In this document: positions 17,958 to 26,066 of the stretch, piece by piece
Position numbering within the stretch: position 1 is the first letter of the stretch
Layout: the number at the start of each line of letters is the position of its first letter
NCBI RefSeq assembly: GCF_029945805.1
Contig: NZ_JAQSDH010000052.1
Span: forward strand, 1 to 64,000
Source of the DNA: Flavobacterium sp.
GTDB lineage: Bacteria > Bacteroidota > Bacteroidia > Flavobacteriales > Flavobacteriaceae
Reading direction: 5' to 3'
Length of the DNA: 64,000 bases
Made by a program: the position numbers and the translations under genes
Notes under the pieces: model-generated
The model's input: only the letters and a program-made list of their open reading frames with translations
Databases searched by the model: none
Told to the model about the DNA's origin: nothing

Positions 17958-19835
17958 TTAGCCTTTTAACCAGGCCGTATTTAATTTTTCTTTTGATTTA
18001 TCTGAAAACTCATAGCCTTCTACTTCATCATAACTTAATTTCACCTTTCCTTTTATGGTTTGTTCTTTACCTTCTCTTTTTATTTTTACGCTGATGTTAT
18101 CGCCTTCTTTCCAGTTTTGGCTTTCGATAATCATGTCGTAAATAGTATCAAGATCGTAGGGCTTGTTATTAATTGCAAGAATAACATCGCCACCTTTTAT
18201 ACCTAAATTAGTCATAAAATCATTCATTTCCTTAGCTGGAATAACAACAATTTCTTTGGTCGTTGGCTTAATGGTAATGTAAGGTGTGGCTTGATCTTTC
18301 AGAAATGGATTTAAAGGTACTTTTACTTTTCCGCGAGTCACACCCATTTTGGCAACGTACGTATCATAAGGTATTGGAGTCGTTCCGGATACATAAGTAT
18401 TCAAAAACTCACCTACTTCTGGATAGGTTAATTGTGTGATTTTTCCAAAAAGTTCGTTATCGTTGAAGGGCTTATCCACACCATATTCTTTAGACAATTT
18501 TTTCATTAGGTCTAAAATCCCTCTTTCGCCATTGCTTTTTTCACGGATGATAATATCGATACACATTCCGATTAAAGCTCCTTTTTCATAAACATTGAGG
18601 TACTGTTCCTTGTATGGCTCAACCAAAACATTTTTACTCATTTCGGTAAATGACATAGTATCGTTCAATTTTGAGGTATTGGTTATTTTACCAGCCATTC
18701 TTTCATAAAAATTATCTGCATCAATCAATCCTTGATTAACCTGAAATAGATTTGCAAAATACTCTGTAACCCCTTCATACATCCATAAATGCTCTGACAT
18801 TTTAGGATTAGTGTAATCAAAATATTGTATTTCTTTCGAGTGAATACTTAATGGCGTAATGGTATGGAAGAATTCGTGTGAAACTACATCTTTCAATTGC
18901 TCTTCTAAATCTTCCTGTGGCATTGCTTCTGGAAAAACAACCGTTGTTGAAGTATGATGTTCTAAAGCTCCGTATCCTTTTGCATCATTACCATAATAAT
19001 CCGTTAAATATAATAAAACGGTATAGCGTTTATTTTCATTAATTGTTCCCATGAATGCTTTTTGGGCACGCATTGTTTTTTCTAAGTCAGGTAATAACGA
19101 TTTCGCAGAATATCTTCCTGTTGGAGAATAAACGCTGAATAAAATTTCCATACCGTCAACCGTAAACTTTTCGAAATCCGGTTTAGAATACATTATTGGA
19201 TTATCCGTCAGTTCAAAATAACGATTTACTTTAAAAACATCTACAGCCTCACTTTTATCAATATCGTTTAATGAAGTTGTTCCTAATAGGCCTTCAGGAT
19301 GCAAAACAGTTAAAGTGTACGGCATTTCCGTTAGCTGTATCTTATCCTCAAAATAACCTACAAAACCATGATTATTTACTACGAAATTTTTACCCTCAAG
19401 AATATTGGTGCCTGATGGAGAAAAAATATCTTCTTTTTTTTCTCCCGATCTGTACCCTTTTCCAGATTCAGAATCAAAAGTATCGTTTACCAGATACGTA
19501 ATTTTCACCATTGATTTTGCATTAGAAATTTTCCAAGAATTAGCATCCGTTTTAGAAATGACTAGTTCTTTTCCGTTTTTATCAAATGCTTTTAAATTAT
19601 CTATAAACCTTCCGTAGTTATCATCCGAATAAGTTCCAGGAACTGTTTTTGGAAGATGAAAAGAAACCTCATTACTAGTAAAAGCCGGAGGAATAACAGT
19701 AACCATAACCTTATCGTTTTTAATCGTATTTAAATCGATAGTAACTTTGACGTCAGGTGTACTTTTTATTTGTGCAGTTGCACTGTTAAAGATAGCAGTC
19801 AGGGCAATAACGGCAGTCAGAATTAGTTTTTTCAT
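17958..19835 (-). CDS. M61-family metallopeptidase with C-terminal PDZ domain
   Basis: An exported zinc aminopeptidase of the M61 (glycyl aminopeptidase-like) family. Residues 1-22 (MKKLILTAVIALTAIFNSATAQ) form a signal peptide, placing it in the periplasm or outer surface. An N-terminal M61 beta-domain is followed by the zinc motif HEFFH (His320, Glu321, His324), with the third ligand Glu354 in WMYEGVTEYF. The PDZ domain (about residues 525-605) contains IKGGDVILAINNKPYD. The 625-residue length and domain order are normal for flavobacterial M61 proteins. It is preceded by a TACTTTTG promoter element and followed by a strong terminator, so it is a single-gene unit. Confidence 0.92.
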   Translation of the reverse strand: MKKLILTAVIALTAIFNSATAQIKSTPDVKVTIDLNTIKNDKVMVTVIPPAFTSNEVSFHLPKTVPGTYSDDNYGRFIDNLKAFDKNGKELVISKTDANSWKISNAKSMVKITYLVNDTFDSESGKGYRSGEKKEDIFSPSGTNILEGKNFVVNNHGFVGYFEDKIQLTEMPYTLTVLHPEGLLGTTSLNDIDKSEAVDVFKVNRYFELTDNPIMYSKPDFEKFTVDGMEILFSVYSPTGRYSAKSLLPDLEKTMRAQKAFMGTINENKRYTVLLYLTDYYGNDAKGYGALEHHTSTTVVFPEAMPQEDLEEQLKDVVSHEFFHTITPLSIHSKEIQYFDYTNPKMSEHLWMYEGVTEYFANLFQVNQGLIDADNFYERMAGKITNTSKLNDTMSFTEMSKNVLVEPYKEQYLNVYEKGALIGMCIDIIIREKSNGERGILDLMKKLSKEYGVDKPFNDNELFGKITQLTYPEVGEFLNTYVSGTTPIPYDTYVAKMGVTRGKVKVPLNPFLKDQATPYITIKPTTKEIVVIPAKEMNDFMTNLGIKGGDVILAINNKPYDLDTIYDMIIESQNWKEGDNISVKIKREGKEQTIKGKVKLSYDEVEGYEFSDKSKEKLNTAWLKG

Positions 19836-19864
19836 TTACTCAATATTTATTTAAAATAAGTCTC

Positions 19865-19872
19865 CAAAAGTA
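19865..19872 (-). promoter_or_regulatory. -7 element for the M61 peptidase gene
   Basis: The minus strand reads TACTTTTG, a perfect TAnnTTTG match 29 bases before the ATG at 19835. There is no obvious -33 TTG. Confidence 0.5.
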
Positions 19873-19941
19873 ACTATATTGTTAATAAAGTTTATATGTA
19901 TTTAGTTTTGATTAACTAAAAAGATTTTACTATAAAATTGA

Positions 19942-19966
19942 AAACCCTCGCTTTGGGCAAGGGTTT
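19942..19966 (-). terminator. Likely terminator after the DUF2805 gene
   Basis: The stem AAACCCT/AGGGTTT (19942-19948 and 19960-19966) lies just beyond the stop at 19972. On the minus strand it is followed by a broken T-rich stretch, so it is a plausible but not strong terminator. Confidence 0.6.
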
Positions 19967-19971
19967 ATTTC

Positions 19972-20244
19972 TTAATCAAATTTATTTTTGATATAATATT
20001 TACTGTCTAAATCGTCATAGTCGTCGATAATTAGCTTGGGTTTTGGTTTGCTTCCGGCAGCCTTTTTTTTCCAAAGTTCAAATTTATCTTTAGCCAAACG
20101 CTTGCGCATGAATTCGGTTACTTCATTTTCTGTAAGCCCAAATTCTTCTTTAATTGCCTCAAATGGTTTTCTTTCTTCTTGCGCCATGCTAACAACTCTT
20201 TCTAACTGTTCGCTGCTAAGTTCTAGTAACTTACTTTTTTTCAT
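19972..20244 (-). CDS. DUF2805 / TIGR03643-family small protein
   Basis: From the ATG at 20244 this is a 90-residue protein starting MKKSKLLELSSEQLERVVSMAQ. It contains the block RKPFEAIKEEFGLTENEVTEFMRKRL, which looks like a compact helix-turn-helix and is the core of the DUF2805 (TIGR03643) family. The C-terminal region is Lys-rich and then acidic (DDYDDLDS). The frame extends upstream to 20298, but those 18 residues are not part of the family pattern. The function is not established. No operon partner is evident; it lies between a likely terminator and a fatty acid hydroxylase gene in the same direction. Confidence 0.75.
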   Translation of the reverse strand: MKKSKLLELSSEQLERVVSMAQEERKPFEAIKEEFGLTENEVTEFMRKRLAKDKFELWKKKAAGSKPKPKLIIDDYDDLDSKYYIKNKFD

Positions 20245-20350
20245 TTCTGTAAAAGTATTTTTTTTTATTAAATTACAAATTATCAATTGGTCATTCAATA
20301 TTAATAAAAAAAATAATTAGTTTTTAAATATGTTTGCTTTTTTTTACACT

Positions 20351-21175
20351 TTAATTATTTGGAGCGCGATGCTTTTGAAACGGAATTTTCAACAAATTAG
20401 AAAGAGTATTGTGTTCTTCAGGCTTCATGTGCGTATCAACACCATAAATTATTTTATCTCTATCCAATGATTTAAAAGTCCCGAATAAGCGATCCCAAAT
20501 AGAAAAAATATTACCATAATTACTATCGGTATACGGAAGGACATAATGATGATGCACTTTATGCATATCGGGTGAAACTATAAAATAGCTGAGTATAGTA
20601 TCCAGTTTTTTAGGCAAAACGATATTGGCATGATTGAATTGCGTCGCTACAACAGATAAAGTTTGATATAGGAAAACCATCCACATTGGAGCACCAACCA
20701 CTAAAACGCCAATCGTAGTAAAGATAAATCGAATAACACTTTCCCCTGGATGATGCCTGTTGGCAGATGTTGTATCAACCCAAGCATCCGTATGATGTAT
20801 CAAATGAAAATGCCAAAGAAATCTAACTTTATGCTCCACCCAATGTACGAGATAGGCACCAATCAAATCCAAAAGCAACAAACCTACAATCGCAAACAAC
20901 CACGGATTCATTTCTGGCAACCATTGAAGTAGCCCAAAATTAGCATCAACGGTCCATTGTGCTGTTTTTAATAGAATCACTGCCAAACAAAAATTGACAA
21001 TCATGGTCGTAACGGTAAAGAAGATATTAATCCCTGCGTGCTGCCATTTATTATAACTGAATTTAAACAGAGGTACTGCGGTTTCAATCAACCAAAAAAA
21101 AGAAATCCCTCCCGCTAAAATTAACGCTCTGTGCGATGAGGGTATGGTGTTAAAATAGTGGATTATTTCGTTCAT
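20351..21175 (-). CDS. Sterol desaturase/fatty acid hydroxylase family membrane protein
   Basis: A membrane-bound di-iron hydroxylase or desaturase acting on a lipid substrate. Hydrophobic segments occur in the first 110 residues. The histidine clusters are HWVEH, HFHLIHH, NRHHPGE and later HKVHHHY, the eight-histidine arrangement of the family, and DSNYGNIFSIWDRLFGTF near the C-terminus is a family hallmark. The substrate cannot be told; carotenoid, sphingolipid or fatty acid hydroxylation are all possible. The start is placed at 21175 (MNEIIHYF). A TAAATTTG -7 element at 21193-21200 lies between this ATG and the upstream in-frame ATG at 21205, so the longer form would not be transcribed from it. 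Confidence 0.87.
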   Translation of the reverse strand: MNEIIHYFNTIPSSHRALILAGGISFFWLIETAVPLFKFSYNKWQHAGINIFFTVTTMIVNFCLAVILLKTAQWTVDANFGLLQWLPEMNPWLFAIVGLLLLDLIGAYLVHWVEHKVRFLWHFHLIHHTDAWVDTTSANRHHPGESVIRFIFTTIGVLVVGAPMWMVFLYQTLSVVATQFNHANIVLPKKLDTILSYFIVSPDMHKVHHHYVLPYTDSNYGNIFSIWDRLFGTFKSLDRDKIIYGVDTHMKPEEHNTLSNLLKIPFQKHRAPNN

Positions 21176-21192
21176 AGAAAATCTATTTCTTT

Positions 21193-21200
21193 CAAATTTA
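21193..21200 (-). promoter_or_regulatory. -7 element for the fatty acid hydroxylase gene
   Basis: The minus strand reads TAAATTTG (TAnnTTTG), 17 bases before the ATG at 21175. It fixes the preferred start. Confidence 0.5.
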
Positions 21201-21212
21201 GTCAAAAACAGT

Positions 21213-21815
21213 TTACTTTATGCTTCTGAAAGTGAGATTTATTCGGGAACCAATAGGTTTTGCTGTTTTCGGAATCTGATGTTTCCAAAAATGTTGTGTT
21301 GTACCTTTCATTAACAGTAAACTTCCGTGTTCAAGATTTATTTTCAGCTTTTGTTCCTTGATGGTATTGTGCTGTAAATGAAAACTTCTTTCGGCACCAA
21401 AACTAACAGAAGCAATTACTGGATTTGTTCCTAATTCTTTTTCGTTATCCGCATGCCAACCGTTACTGTCTTTTCCGTCTCGGTACAAATTTAGCAAAAC
21501 GGTCGAGAAACTTTCAGTACAGACTTCTTCAATTTCATTTTTCAAAAGCAGTAATAATGGGTTCCACGGATTGGGTTTCATTACAATATTGGAATACTTA
21601 TATTCTTTTCCTTCGTTGCCAAAAAGTGATGTGAGCCTGGGCTGAGGATGCGTTTTACCGAATACCATTATGTTATCCTGTTGCCAAGGAATTTGATTCG
21701 TAAGTAATTCAAAAAACTCATCCGCCCCAATACTATCAAAGAAATTGGGATAATACGCAATCTCAGCGTCTGGGAGATTAAAGGTGATTTTTTCTTTGGG
21801 GAAAAGTAAATTCAT
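21213..21815 (-). CDS. AlkB-like 2-oxoglutarate/Fe(II)-dependent dioxygenase
   Basis: Probable DNA/RNA alkylation-repair dioxygenase that oxidatively removes methyl groups from bases. The iron ligands are visible as His121 and Asp123 in GWHADNEKELG and His179 in FWKHQIPK. The 2-oxoglutarate-binding arginines are Arg191 and Arg197 in GSRINLTFR. The N-terminal part carries PQPRLTSLFG, like the nucleotide-recognition lid of ALKBH2/3-type enzymes, to which it is closer than to E. coli AlkB. The length of 200 residues fits. The ATG is only 5 bases downstream of a TATTTTTG motif that also belongs to the preceding terminator's T-run, so the promoter is uncertain. Confidence 0.88.
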   Translation of the reverse strand: MNLLFPKEKITFNLPDAEIAYYPNFFDSIGADEFFELLTNQIPWQQDNIMVFGKTHPQPRLTSLFGNEGKEYKYSNIVMKPNPWNPLLLLLKNEIEEVCTESFSTVLLNLYRDGKDSNGWHADNEKELGTNPVIASVSFGAERSFHLQHNTIKEQKLKINLEHGSLLLMKGTTQHFWKHQIPKTAKPIGSRINLTFRSIK

Positions 21816-21828
21816 AGACCAAAAATAA

Positions 21829-21857
21829 AAAAACGATAGAAGAATTCCATCGTTTTT
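21829..21857 (-). terminator. Intrinsic terminator after aqpZ
   Basis: The perfect stem AAAAACGAT/ATCGTTTTT (21829-21837 and 21849-21857) ends in a T-run on the minus strand, 22 bases beyond the aqpZ stop codon. Confidence 0.8.
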
Positions 21858-21879
21858 ATTGAAATAAAATTATAATGAT

Positions 21880-22587
21880 TTATTTTTCGTCATGATTTTG
21901 CAATAAATTTTTATAGATGATTCCACCCAGCAAAGCTCCTGCAATCGGAGCAATCCAGAATAACCAAACTTGCATCAATGGAGTTCCACCAGCAAAAATG
22001 GCTTGTGATAGTGAACGTGCAGGGTTTACCGAGGTGTTAGTTATTGGAATACTAATCAAATGAATTAATGTCAACGCCAATCCAATAGCAATTCCGGCGA
22101 ATTTTCCATTCGCAAATTTATCTGTTGCGCCTAAAATAACTATCAGAAAGAACATGATTAAAATGAACTCAGCGGCAAAACAAGATAGCATCGAATAGCC
22201 ATCGGGAGAAAAAGCACCAAAACCATTAGACGCAAAAACACCTGCCTTTGTATTGTCAATGATATTTCCCGTTTTTCCGGACCAAATAAAGAACAGTGTT
22301 GCTGCAGCTGCTATTGCTCCAATACATTGCGAAACTACATACGGAATTAAATCTTTGCCAGAAAATCGTCCTCCAGCACAAAGTCCAAAAGAAACTGCGG
22401 GATTAAAATGCCCGCCAGAAATATGTCCAACAGCATAAGCCATAGTCAAAACGGTTAATCCAAATGCAAGGGAAACGCCAATAAAACCGATTCCAAGATT
22501 AGGAATTCCAGCTGCAAACAAGGCGCTTCCACAGCCTCCAAAAACAAGCCAATAAGTCCCAAAAAATTCTGCGAAAAGTTTTTTCAT
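21880..22587 (-). CDS. aqpZ: Aquaporin Z
   Basis: Inner-membrane water channel. The two pore motifs are present: [11 protein letters not shown] in the first half and [10 protein letters not shown] in the second. The helix-5 segment [20 protein letters not shown] carries the water-selective filter residues His, Thr and Arg at the positions found in E. coli AqpZ, so this is a water channel rather than a glycerol facilitator. The ATG at 22587 gives [22 protein letters not shown], the standard start; the frame is open upstream to 22671, but those residues are not family-like. An inverted repeat at 22601-22620 lies in the presumed leader, and a strong terminator follows. Confidence 0.95.
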   Translation of the reverse strand: MKKLFAEFFGTYWLVFGGCGSALFAAGIPNLGIGFIGVSLAFGLTVLTMAYAVGHISGGHFNPAVSFGLCAGGRFSGKDLIPYVVSQCIGAIAAAATLFFIWSGKTGNIIDNTKAGVFASNGFGAFSPDGYSMLSCFAAEFILIMFFLIVILGATDKFANGKFAGIAIGLALTLIHLISIPITNTSVNPARSLSQAIFAGGTPLMQVWLFWIAPIAGALLGGIIYKNLLQNHDEK

Positions 22588-22600
22588 AAGTTTGGTTTTA

Positions 22601-22620
22601 AATCGTGTAATAGCACGATT
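22601..22620. promoter_or_regulatory. Inverted repeat in the aqpZ leader
   Basis: A perfect 7-bp inverted repeat, AATCGTG/CACGATT with a 6-base centre, lies 13 bases upstream of the aqpZ ATG. It sits just downstream of TAATTTTA (22632-22639, minus), a one-mismatch -7 element. It could be an operator or a leader hairpin. Confidence 0.4.
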
Positions 22621-22683
22621 GGTTAGCAATTTAAAATTACACGTTATAAAAACAAGTAATAAATCACTCAAAACAAACTTATT

Positions 22684-22705
22684 AACAATGATTTAAATCA
22701 TTGTT
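22684..22705. repeat. Perfect 22-bp palindrome at the EamA gene end
   Basis: Each 11-base half (AACAATGATTT and its complement) matches exactly with no spacer. The palindrome is centred at 22694/22695, on the stop codon of the EamA gene. There is no U-run after it, so it is not a classic terminator. Confidence 0.8.
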
Positions 22706-23613
22706 CTAGACTTGAACTTAATGTTCATAAAGACTATGGCTAGTATTATTAACAAAATGCCAATCCACTGCATAAAGACCACTGTTTCACCAAGAACCAC
22801 GTAAGCCATCATTACAGAAACGGGTAATTCCATTGCCGAAACGATACTTCCAAGTCCAATTCCAGTTAATGGGAATCCAGCATTCAGTAATAATGGTGGA
22901 ATGACCGTACCAAAAATGGCGATAAGAATTCCCCACTTATAAAATATATCGAAATTAAATGGTGTGTTTTGAGTTAGAAGAGCAAACACCAAAACCACTA
23001 TTGCTCCACCCAAAAGCATAAATAAACTTCTCTGTGCGGACGAAATGGATAGTGCCGTTTTATTAGCAGCATACATTGTGGTAGTAAATGAGGCAGCAGC
23101 CAATAGTCCTAATACAACACCGCGCCAGTCAAGTGATAACTTATTGAAGAAAAGATTGGTTGCAAGAGCGGTTCCGAATAAAACAATCAATACAGAAAGC
23201 ATTTTGATTTTAGATGGCATTTTTTTATCCAAAACCATTTCTAAAAAAACGCCCATCCAAACCGTTTGCATTAAAAGAACAATTCCAATAGAAACGGGTA
23301 TAAATTTTACGGCTAAATAATAAAAGATGCTTGTAAATCCGGTTGATGTTCCTAGAATCAAAAGCTTTCTGATATCAATTGGACTAGCTCTTACAACGGC
23401 AGTTCCTTTTCTATTTTTCTGATAGATGTTAATTCCAAGCAAAGCGATGATACCAATTAAAAATTGTGCCGTAATAATTTCAGCGGGTGTATAATGAAGT
23501 CCGTTTGAACTTGTATCCGCATAAGCAAGCTTAACAAATGTTGCAAGCATACCATAACTTGTGGCACCTAAACCAACCAAAAGAACCCCTTTTAAAACTT
23601 TATTTGTAGACAT
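22693..23613 (-). CDS. EamA/DMT-family transporter
   Basis: An inner-membrane drug/metabolite-type permease. The 306 residues form about ten hydrophobic segments arranged as two EamA repeats: the first runs from VLLVGLGATSYGMLATFVK to about 145 and the second from about 165 (VLGLLAAASFTTTMYAANK). The second contains GLGSIVSAMELPVSVMMAYVVLGE, the typical late EamA motif. The substrate is unknown. The last codons and stop are embedded in a perfect 22-bp palindrome. It lies between aqpZ and tRNA-Thr, all on the minus strand but separated by a terminator from the tRNA. Confidence 0.88.
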   Translation of the reverse strand: MSTNKVLKGVLLVGLGATSYGMLATFVKLAYADTSSNGLHYTPAEIITAQFLIGIIALLGINIYQKNRKGTAVVRASPIDIRKLLILGTSTGFTSIFYYLAVKFIPVSIGIVLLMQTVWMGVFLEMVLDKKMPSKIKMLSVLIVLFGTALATNLFFNKLSLDWRGVVLGLLAAASFTTTMYAANKTALSISSAQRSLFMLLGGAIVVLVFALLTQNTPFNFDIFYKWGILIAIFGTVIPPLLLNAGFPLTGIGLGSIVSAMELPVSVMMAYVVLGETVVFMQWIGILLIILAIVFMNIKFKSRTMI

Positions 23614-23662
23614 CTCTTCTTTTTAATAAACGGATATAACAGTTGTAAGCTGTATCCAAAAA

Positions 23663-23694
23663 AAAAGAGGAAAGTTATAAAACTTTCCTCTTTT
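23663..23694 (-). terminator. Terminator of tRNA-Thr
   Basis: A 14-bp perfect stem (23681-23694 pairing with 23663-23676, core AGAGGAAAGTT) is followed on the minus strand by a T-run, immediately after the tRNA-Thr 3' end. Confidence 0.88.
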
Positions 23695-23695
23695 G

Positions 23696-23769
23696 AGCCG
23701 GCGGAGGGACTCGAACCCACGACCTGCTGATTACAAATCAGCTGCTCTAGCCAACTGAGCTACACTGGC
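23696..23769 (-). tRNA. tRNA-Thr (TGT)
   Basis: A 74-nt cloverleaf with anticodon loop TTTGTAA (anticodon TGT), a perfect anticodon stem GCTGA/TCAGC region and T-loop TTCGAGT; the CCA end is not encoded. Two stem positions are not Watson-Crick: A4-C69 in the acceptor stem (GCCAGTG against CGCCGGC, which also has a T-G pair) and T50-T64 in the T-stem (GTGGG against CCCTC). A good promoter and terminator frame it, so it is probably functional. Confidence 0.93.
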
Positions 23770-23784
23770 GACGTAATTGTTCTG

Positions 23785-23815
23785 CAAATATAGAAGTGAA
23801 AACTAATTCTCCAAA
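23785..23815 (-). promoter_or_regulatory. tRNA-Thr promoter
   Basis: On the minus strand TTTG (23812-23815), a 19-base spacer and TATATTTG (23785-23792) form a textbook Bacteroidota promoter, with the -7 element 15 bases upstream of the tRNA. Confidence 0.75.
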
Positions 23816-23847
23816 ATATTTAGGAACTTTTTTCGTAAAATATTTTA

Positions 23848-24114
23848 TTACAGTGCGTTGATTTTTTCAATCAATTGATTAGCAGTTTGTTCTAATTCAA
23901 CATTAATTTGTTTAAAATGCGCCTTTTTATTTTCTACATTTTTTTCATTAACTTTAGAAATCAAAGCATCAAAGGATGTAATTGCTTCATCTATAACCGC
24001 GTTTGTTTGATCAGATGGTTTTCCTGTAGTTGTCAATTCATAAATGTAAACTGCTTCAATAATATCACCTAATACGAAATTGATATCTTTCTTTAAATTT
24101 TTAACACTTGGCAT
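23848..24114 (-). CDS. Small conserved-type hypothetical protein (88 aa)
   Basis: I do not recognise a functional family. The protein is acidic and predicted mostly helical (MPSVKNLKKDINFVLGDIIEAVYIY...), with no signal peptide or membrane segment and no cysteine or histidine motif. It resembles small cytosolic flavobacterial hypothetical proteins. Coding is supported by a normal reading frame with its own well-formed promoter (24139-24168). It lies downstream of manA in the same direction, and its -33 element abuts the manA stop codon. Confidence 0.7.
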   Translation of the reverse strand: MPSVKNLKKDINFVLGDIIEAVYIYELTTTGKPSDQTNAVIDEAITSFDALISKVNEKNVENKKAHFKQINVELEQTANQLIEKINAL

Positions 24115-24138
24115 TTTCTTTTATTTTAAAATTCGGTG

Positions 24139-24168
24139 CAAAATTACATTAAATCTTTAGAATACAAA
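24139..24168 (-). promoter_or_regulatory. Promoter of the 88-residue hypothetical gene
   Basis: On the minus strand TTTG (24165-24168), an 18-base spacer and TAATTTTG (24139-24146) match both consensus elements. The -33 element ends at the last base before the manA stop codon. Confidence 0.65.
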
Positions 24169-25131
24169 CTACGAAATATAAATTTCTAGGATCGAGGCAT
24201 TTCCGATAAGTTGAAAATCACTCAAAAATGCGGGAAGCAGAACAGTATCTCCCTTAGTATAAGTATACTTTTCGTCGTTTACATTCAGCTCAAAACTACC
24301 ATCCACACACATATAAACTGTAAAAGAATCGCCGTGTTTATATACCGTAATAGCTCCGTCAAGCGGAATAAAATTAGTGGTGAAGTATTTGCAATTAACG
24401 ACTTCATTAGAACTGTTTTCTACTGTAGTATAGTTTTTTTGAGCATCAACCGTTTTATAATTTATTGCCTCTACTGATAAATCGACGTGAAGTTCTCGCT
24501 TATTTCCCGCGGCATCAACCCTATCAAAATCATAGATACGATACGTTATATCAGATGTCTGTTGAATTTCAGCGATAACAATCCCAGATCCAATAGCATG
24601 AATTGTTCCGGTTTCGAGGAAAAAGACATCGCCTTGTTTTACTTTTTTAATGTCGAGAATATCAAGTAGCGTTTTTTTATATACGCTTTTGAGATAGTCT
24701 TCTGGAGTAGATTTTTCTTTAAATCCAACAATCAATTTAGAATTAGCATCCGCTTGCATTACGTACCACATTTCGGTCTTCCCGAAAGTATTGTGACGTT
24801 TCATAGCCAATTCATCATTGGGATGCACTTGAATTGATAAGTCTTCACGTGCATCAAGATATTTAAAAAGTAAAGGAAATTGTGTGCCAAATTGCGCGAA
24901 AACTTTTGTTCCTAAGATAGCTTCTGGAAATTCGTGTATTATGTCGTTCAATGATCTTCCCTTCAGAAAACCATTCGCAACAATACTAACCTCATTTTCA
25001 ACTACAGATATTTCCCAACTTTCGCCAGTAATATCCGTGGTAATAGGTTTGTTTAGATGCGTTTTTAATTTGGTTCCGCCCCAAATTCTTTCTTTTAAAA
25101 TAGGTTTAAATTGCAACGGATATAATTTCAT
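24169..25131 (-). CDS. manA: Mannose-6-phosphate isomerase (class I)
   Basis: Interconverts fructose-6-phosphate and mannose-6-phosphate, feeding GDP-mannose and GDP-fucose for surface glycans or allowing mannose use. This is the short (320-residue) Bacillus-type cupin enzyme. Zinc ligands are visible in SIQVHPND (Gln and His), GKTEMWYV (Glu) and GTIHAIG (His). The N-terminus KLYPLQFKPILKERIWGG is typical. It is the last of a same-strand run idi-queD-bcp-manA with a 16-bp gap to bcp, probably an operon of unrelated housekeeping functions. The supply of mannose could serve the polysaccharide locus at 41-64 kb. Confidence 0.93.
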   Translation of the reverse strand: MKLYPLQFKPILKERIWGGTKLKTHLNKPITTDITGESWEISVVENEVSIVANGFLKGRSLNDIIHEFPEAILGTKVFAQFGTQFPLLFKYLDAREDLSIQVHPNDELAMKRHNTFGKTEMWYVMQADANSKLIVGFKEKSTPEDYLKSVYKKTLLDILDIKKVKQGDVFFLETGTIHAIGSGIVIAEIQQTSDITYRIYDFDRVDAAGNKRELHVDLSVEAINYKTVDAQKNYTTVENSSNEVVNCKYFTTNFIPLDGAITVYKHGDSFTVYMCVDGSFELNVNDEKYTYTKGDTVLLPAFLSDFQLIGNASILEIYIS

Positions 25132-25147
25132 TAGAGACTATTTATTG

Positions 25148-25606
25148 TTAAGCTTGCATCCTTTTTAATATTTGAAGTGCTTTCTGAATATGAATTTTGC
25201 CCGACATACTATTGAAAACCATAATGACAATTCCACTTTTGTCAGCAACATAAGTAACTCTGCCCGGAATTAAGCCTAGTAAGTCGTTGGGAACACCAAA
25301 TGCTTTTCTAATCTTTTTATCTGAATCTGAAAGCAAAATAAAAGGCAATTTATATTTGGATGCAAATCCTACATGAGATTTCAAACTATCACTACTAATT
25401 CCGATGACCTCAGCGCCTAACGCTTTAAAGTCTTCATAATTATCTCTAAAACTACACGCTTGTTCGGTACAAACACTCGTATTATCTTTTGGATAAAAAT
25501 AGATAACTACTGGTTTTTTACCAATAATTTCTTGACTATTGAATAACTCACCGTTCGTATCCATAGCCGTAAAATTTGGAACTATATCTCCTACTTTTAA
25601 AGCCAT
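25148..25606 (-). CDS. bcp: Thioredoxin-dependent peroxiredoxin (BCP/PrxQ type)
   Basis: Cytosolic peroxidase that reduces hydrogen peroxide and organic hydroperoxides. The motif YPKDNTSVCTEQACSFRD contains the peroxidatic Cys46 and the resolving Cys51 five residues on, the atypical two-cysteine PrxQ arrangement. The 152-residue length is normal. Its ATG overlaps the queD stop codon by one base (TGATG), which indicates translational coupling. Confidence 0.93.
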   Translation of the reverse strand: MALKVGDIVPNFTAMDTNGELFNSQEIIGKKPVVIYFYPKDNTSVCTEQACSFRDNYEDFKALGAEVIGISSDSLKSHVGFASKYKLPFILLSDSDKKIRKAFGVPNDLLGLIPGRVTYVADKSGIVIMVFNSMSGKIHIQKALQILKRMQA

Positions 25607-26016
25607 CAGTTACCGTTATAGGTTACAAAGTTTCGTGGTGTTTCATATAAAACAACTTCTAAATCTTTATTTGAATCAATATATTTTCGAAGTTTTCGCC
25701 AAATAATTACCGCTATATTTTCGGCTGTTGGATTTAAATCGGCGAAGTCAGGAACATCAAGATTAAGATTCTTGTGGTCAAAAGCATTTTCAATATGCTC
25801 TTTAATCAAATCGGATAGAATCTTAACATCAACTACAAAACCAGTTTCTTGATCAATCTCACCGGTTACGGACACTATTAATTCGTAATTATGCCCATGG
25901 AAATTTGGATTGTTGCATTTGCCAAAAATGGCGTTATTTTTTTCATCCGACCAATCTTTGCGATACAATCGGTGGGCAGAATTAAAGTGCGCTTTTCTTG
26001 AAACGGTTACTTTCAT
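25606..26016 (-). CDS. queD: 6-carboxytetrahydropterin synthase (QueD family)
   Basis: Converts 7,8-dihydroneopterin triphosphate to 6-carboxytetrahydropterin in the queuosine/deazapurine pathway. The zinc ligands are His15 (FNSAHRLY) and the paired histidines in NFHGHNY. The catalytic cysteine is in FGKCNNPNFHGH, and ETPRNFVTY near the C-terminus carries the pterin-binding glutamate. It has 136 residues. Some Bacteroidota members are annotated as 6-pyruvoyl tetrahydropterin synthase; CxxxxxHGH favours QueD. It is the second gene in the idi-queD-bcp-manA run. Confidence 0.9.
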   Translation of the reverse strand: MKVTVSRKAHFNSAHRLYRKDWSDEKNNAIFGKCNNPNFHGHNYELIVSVTGEIDQETGFVVDVKILSDLIKEHIENAFDHKNLNLDVPDFADLNPTAENIAVIIWRKLRKYIDSNKDLEVVLYETPRNFVTYNGN

Positions 26017-26066
26017 TTAATTTTAATTTTTGATTAACGGTTGTTCATATTCACAATTCGGCAGTC

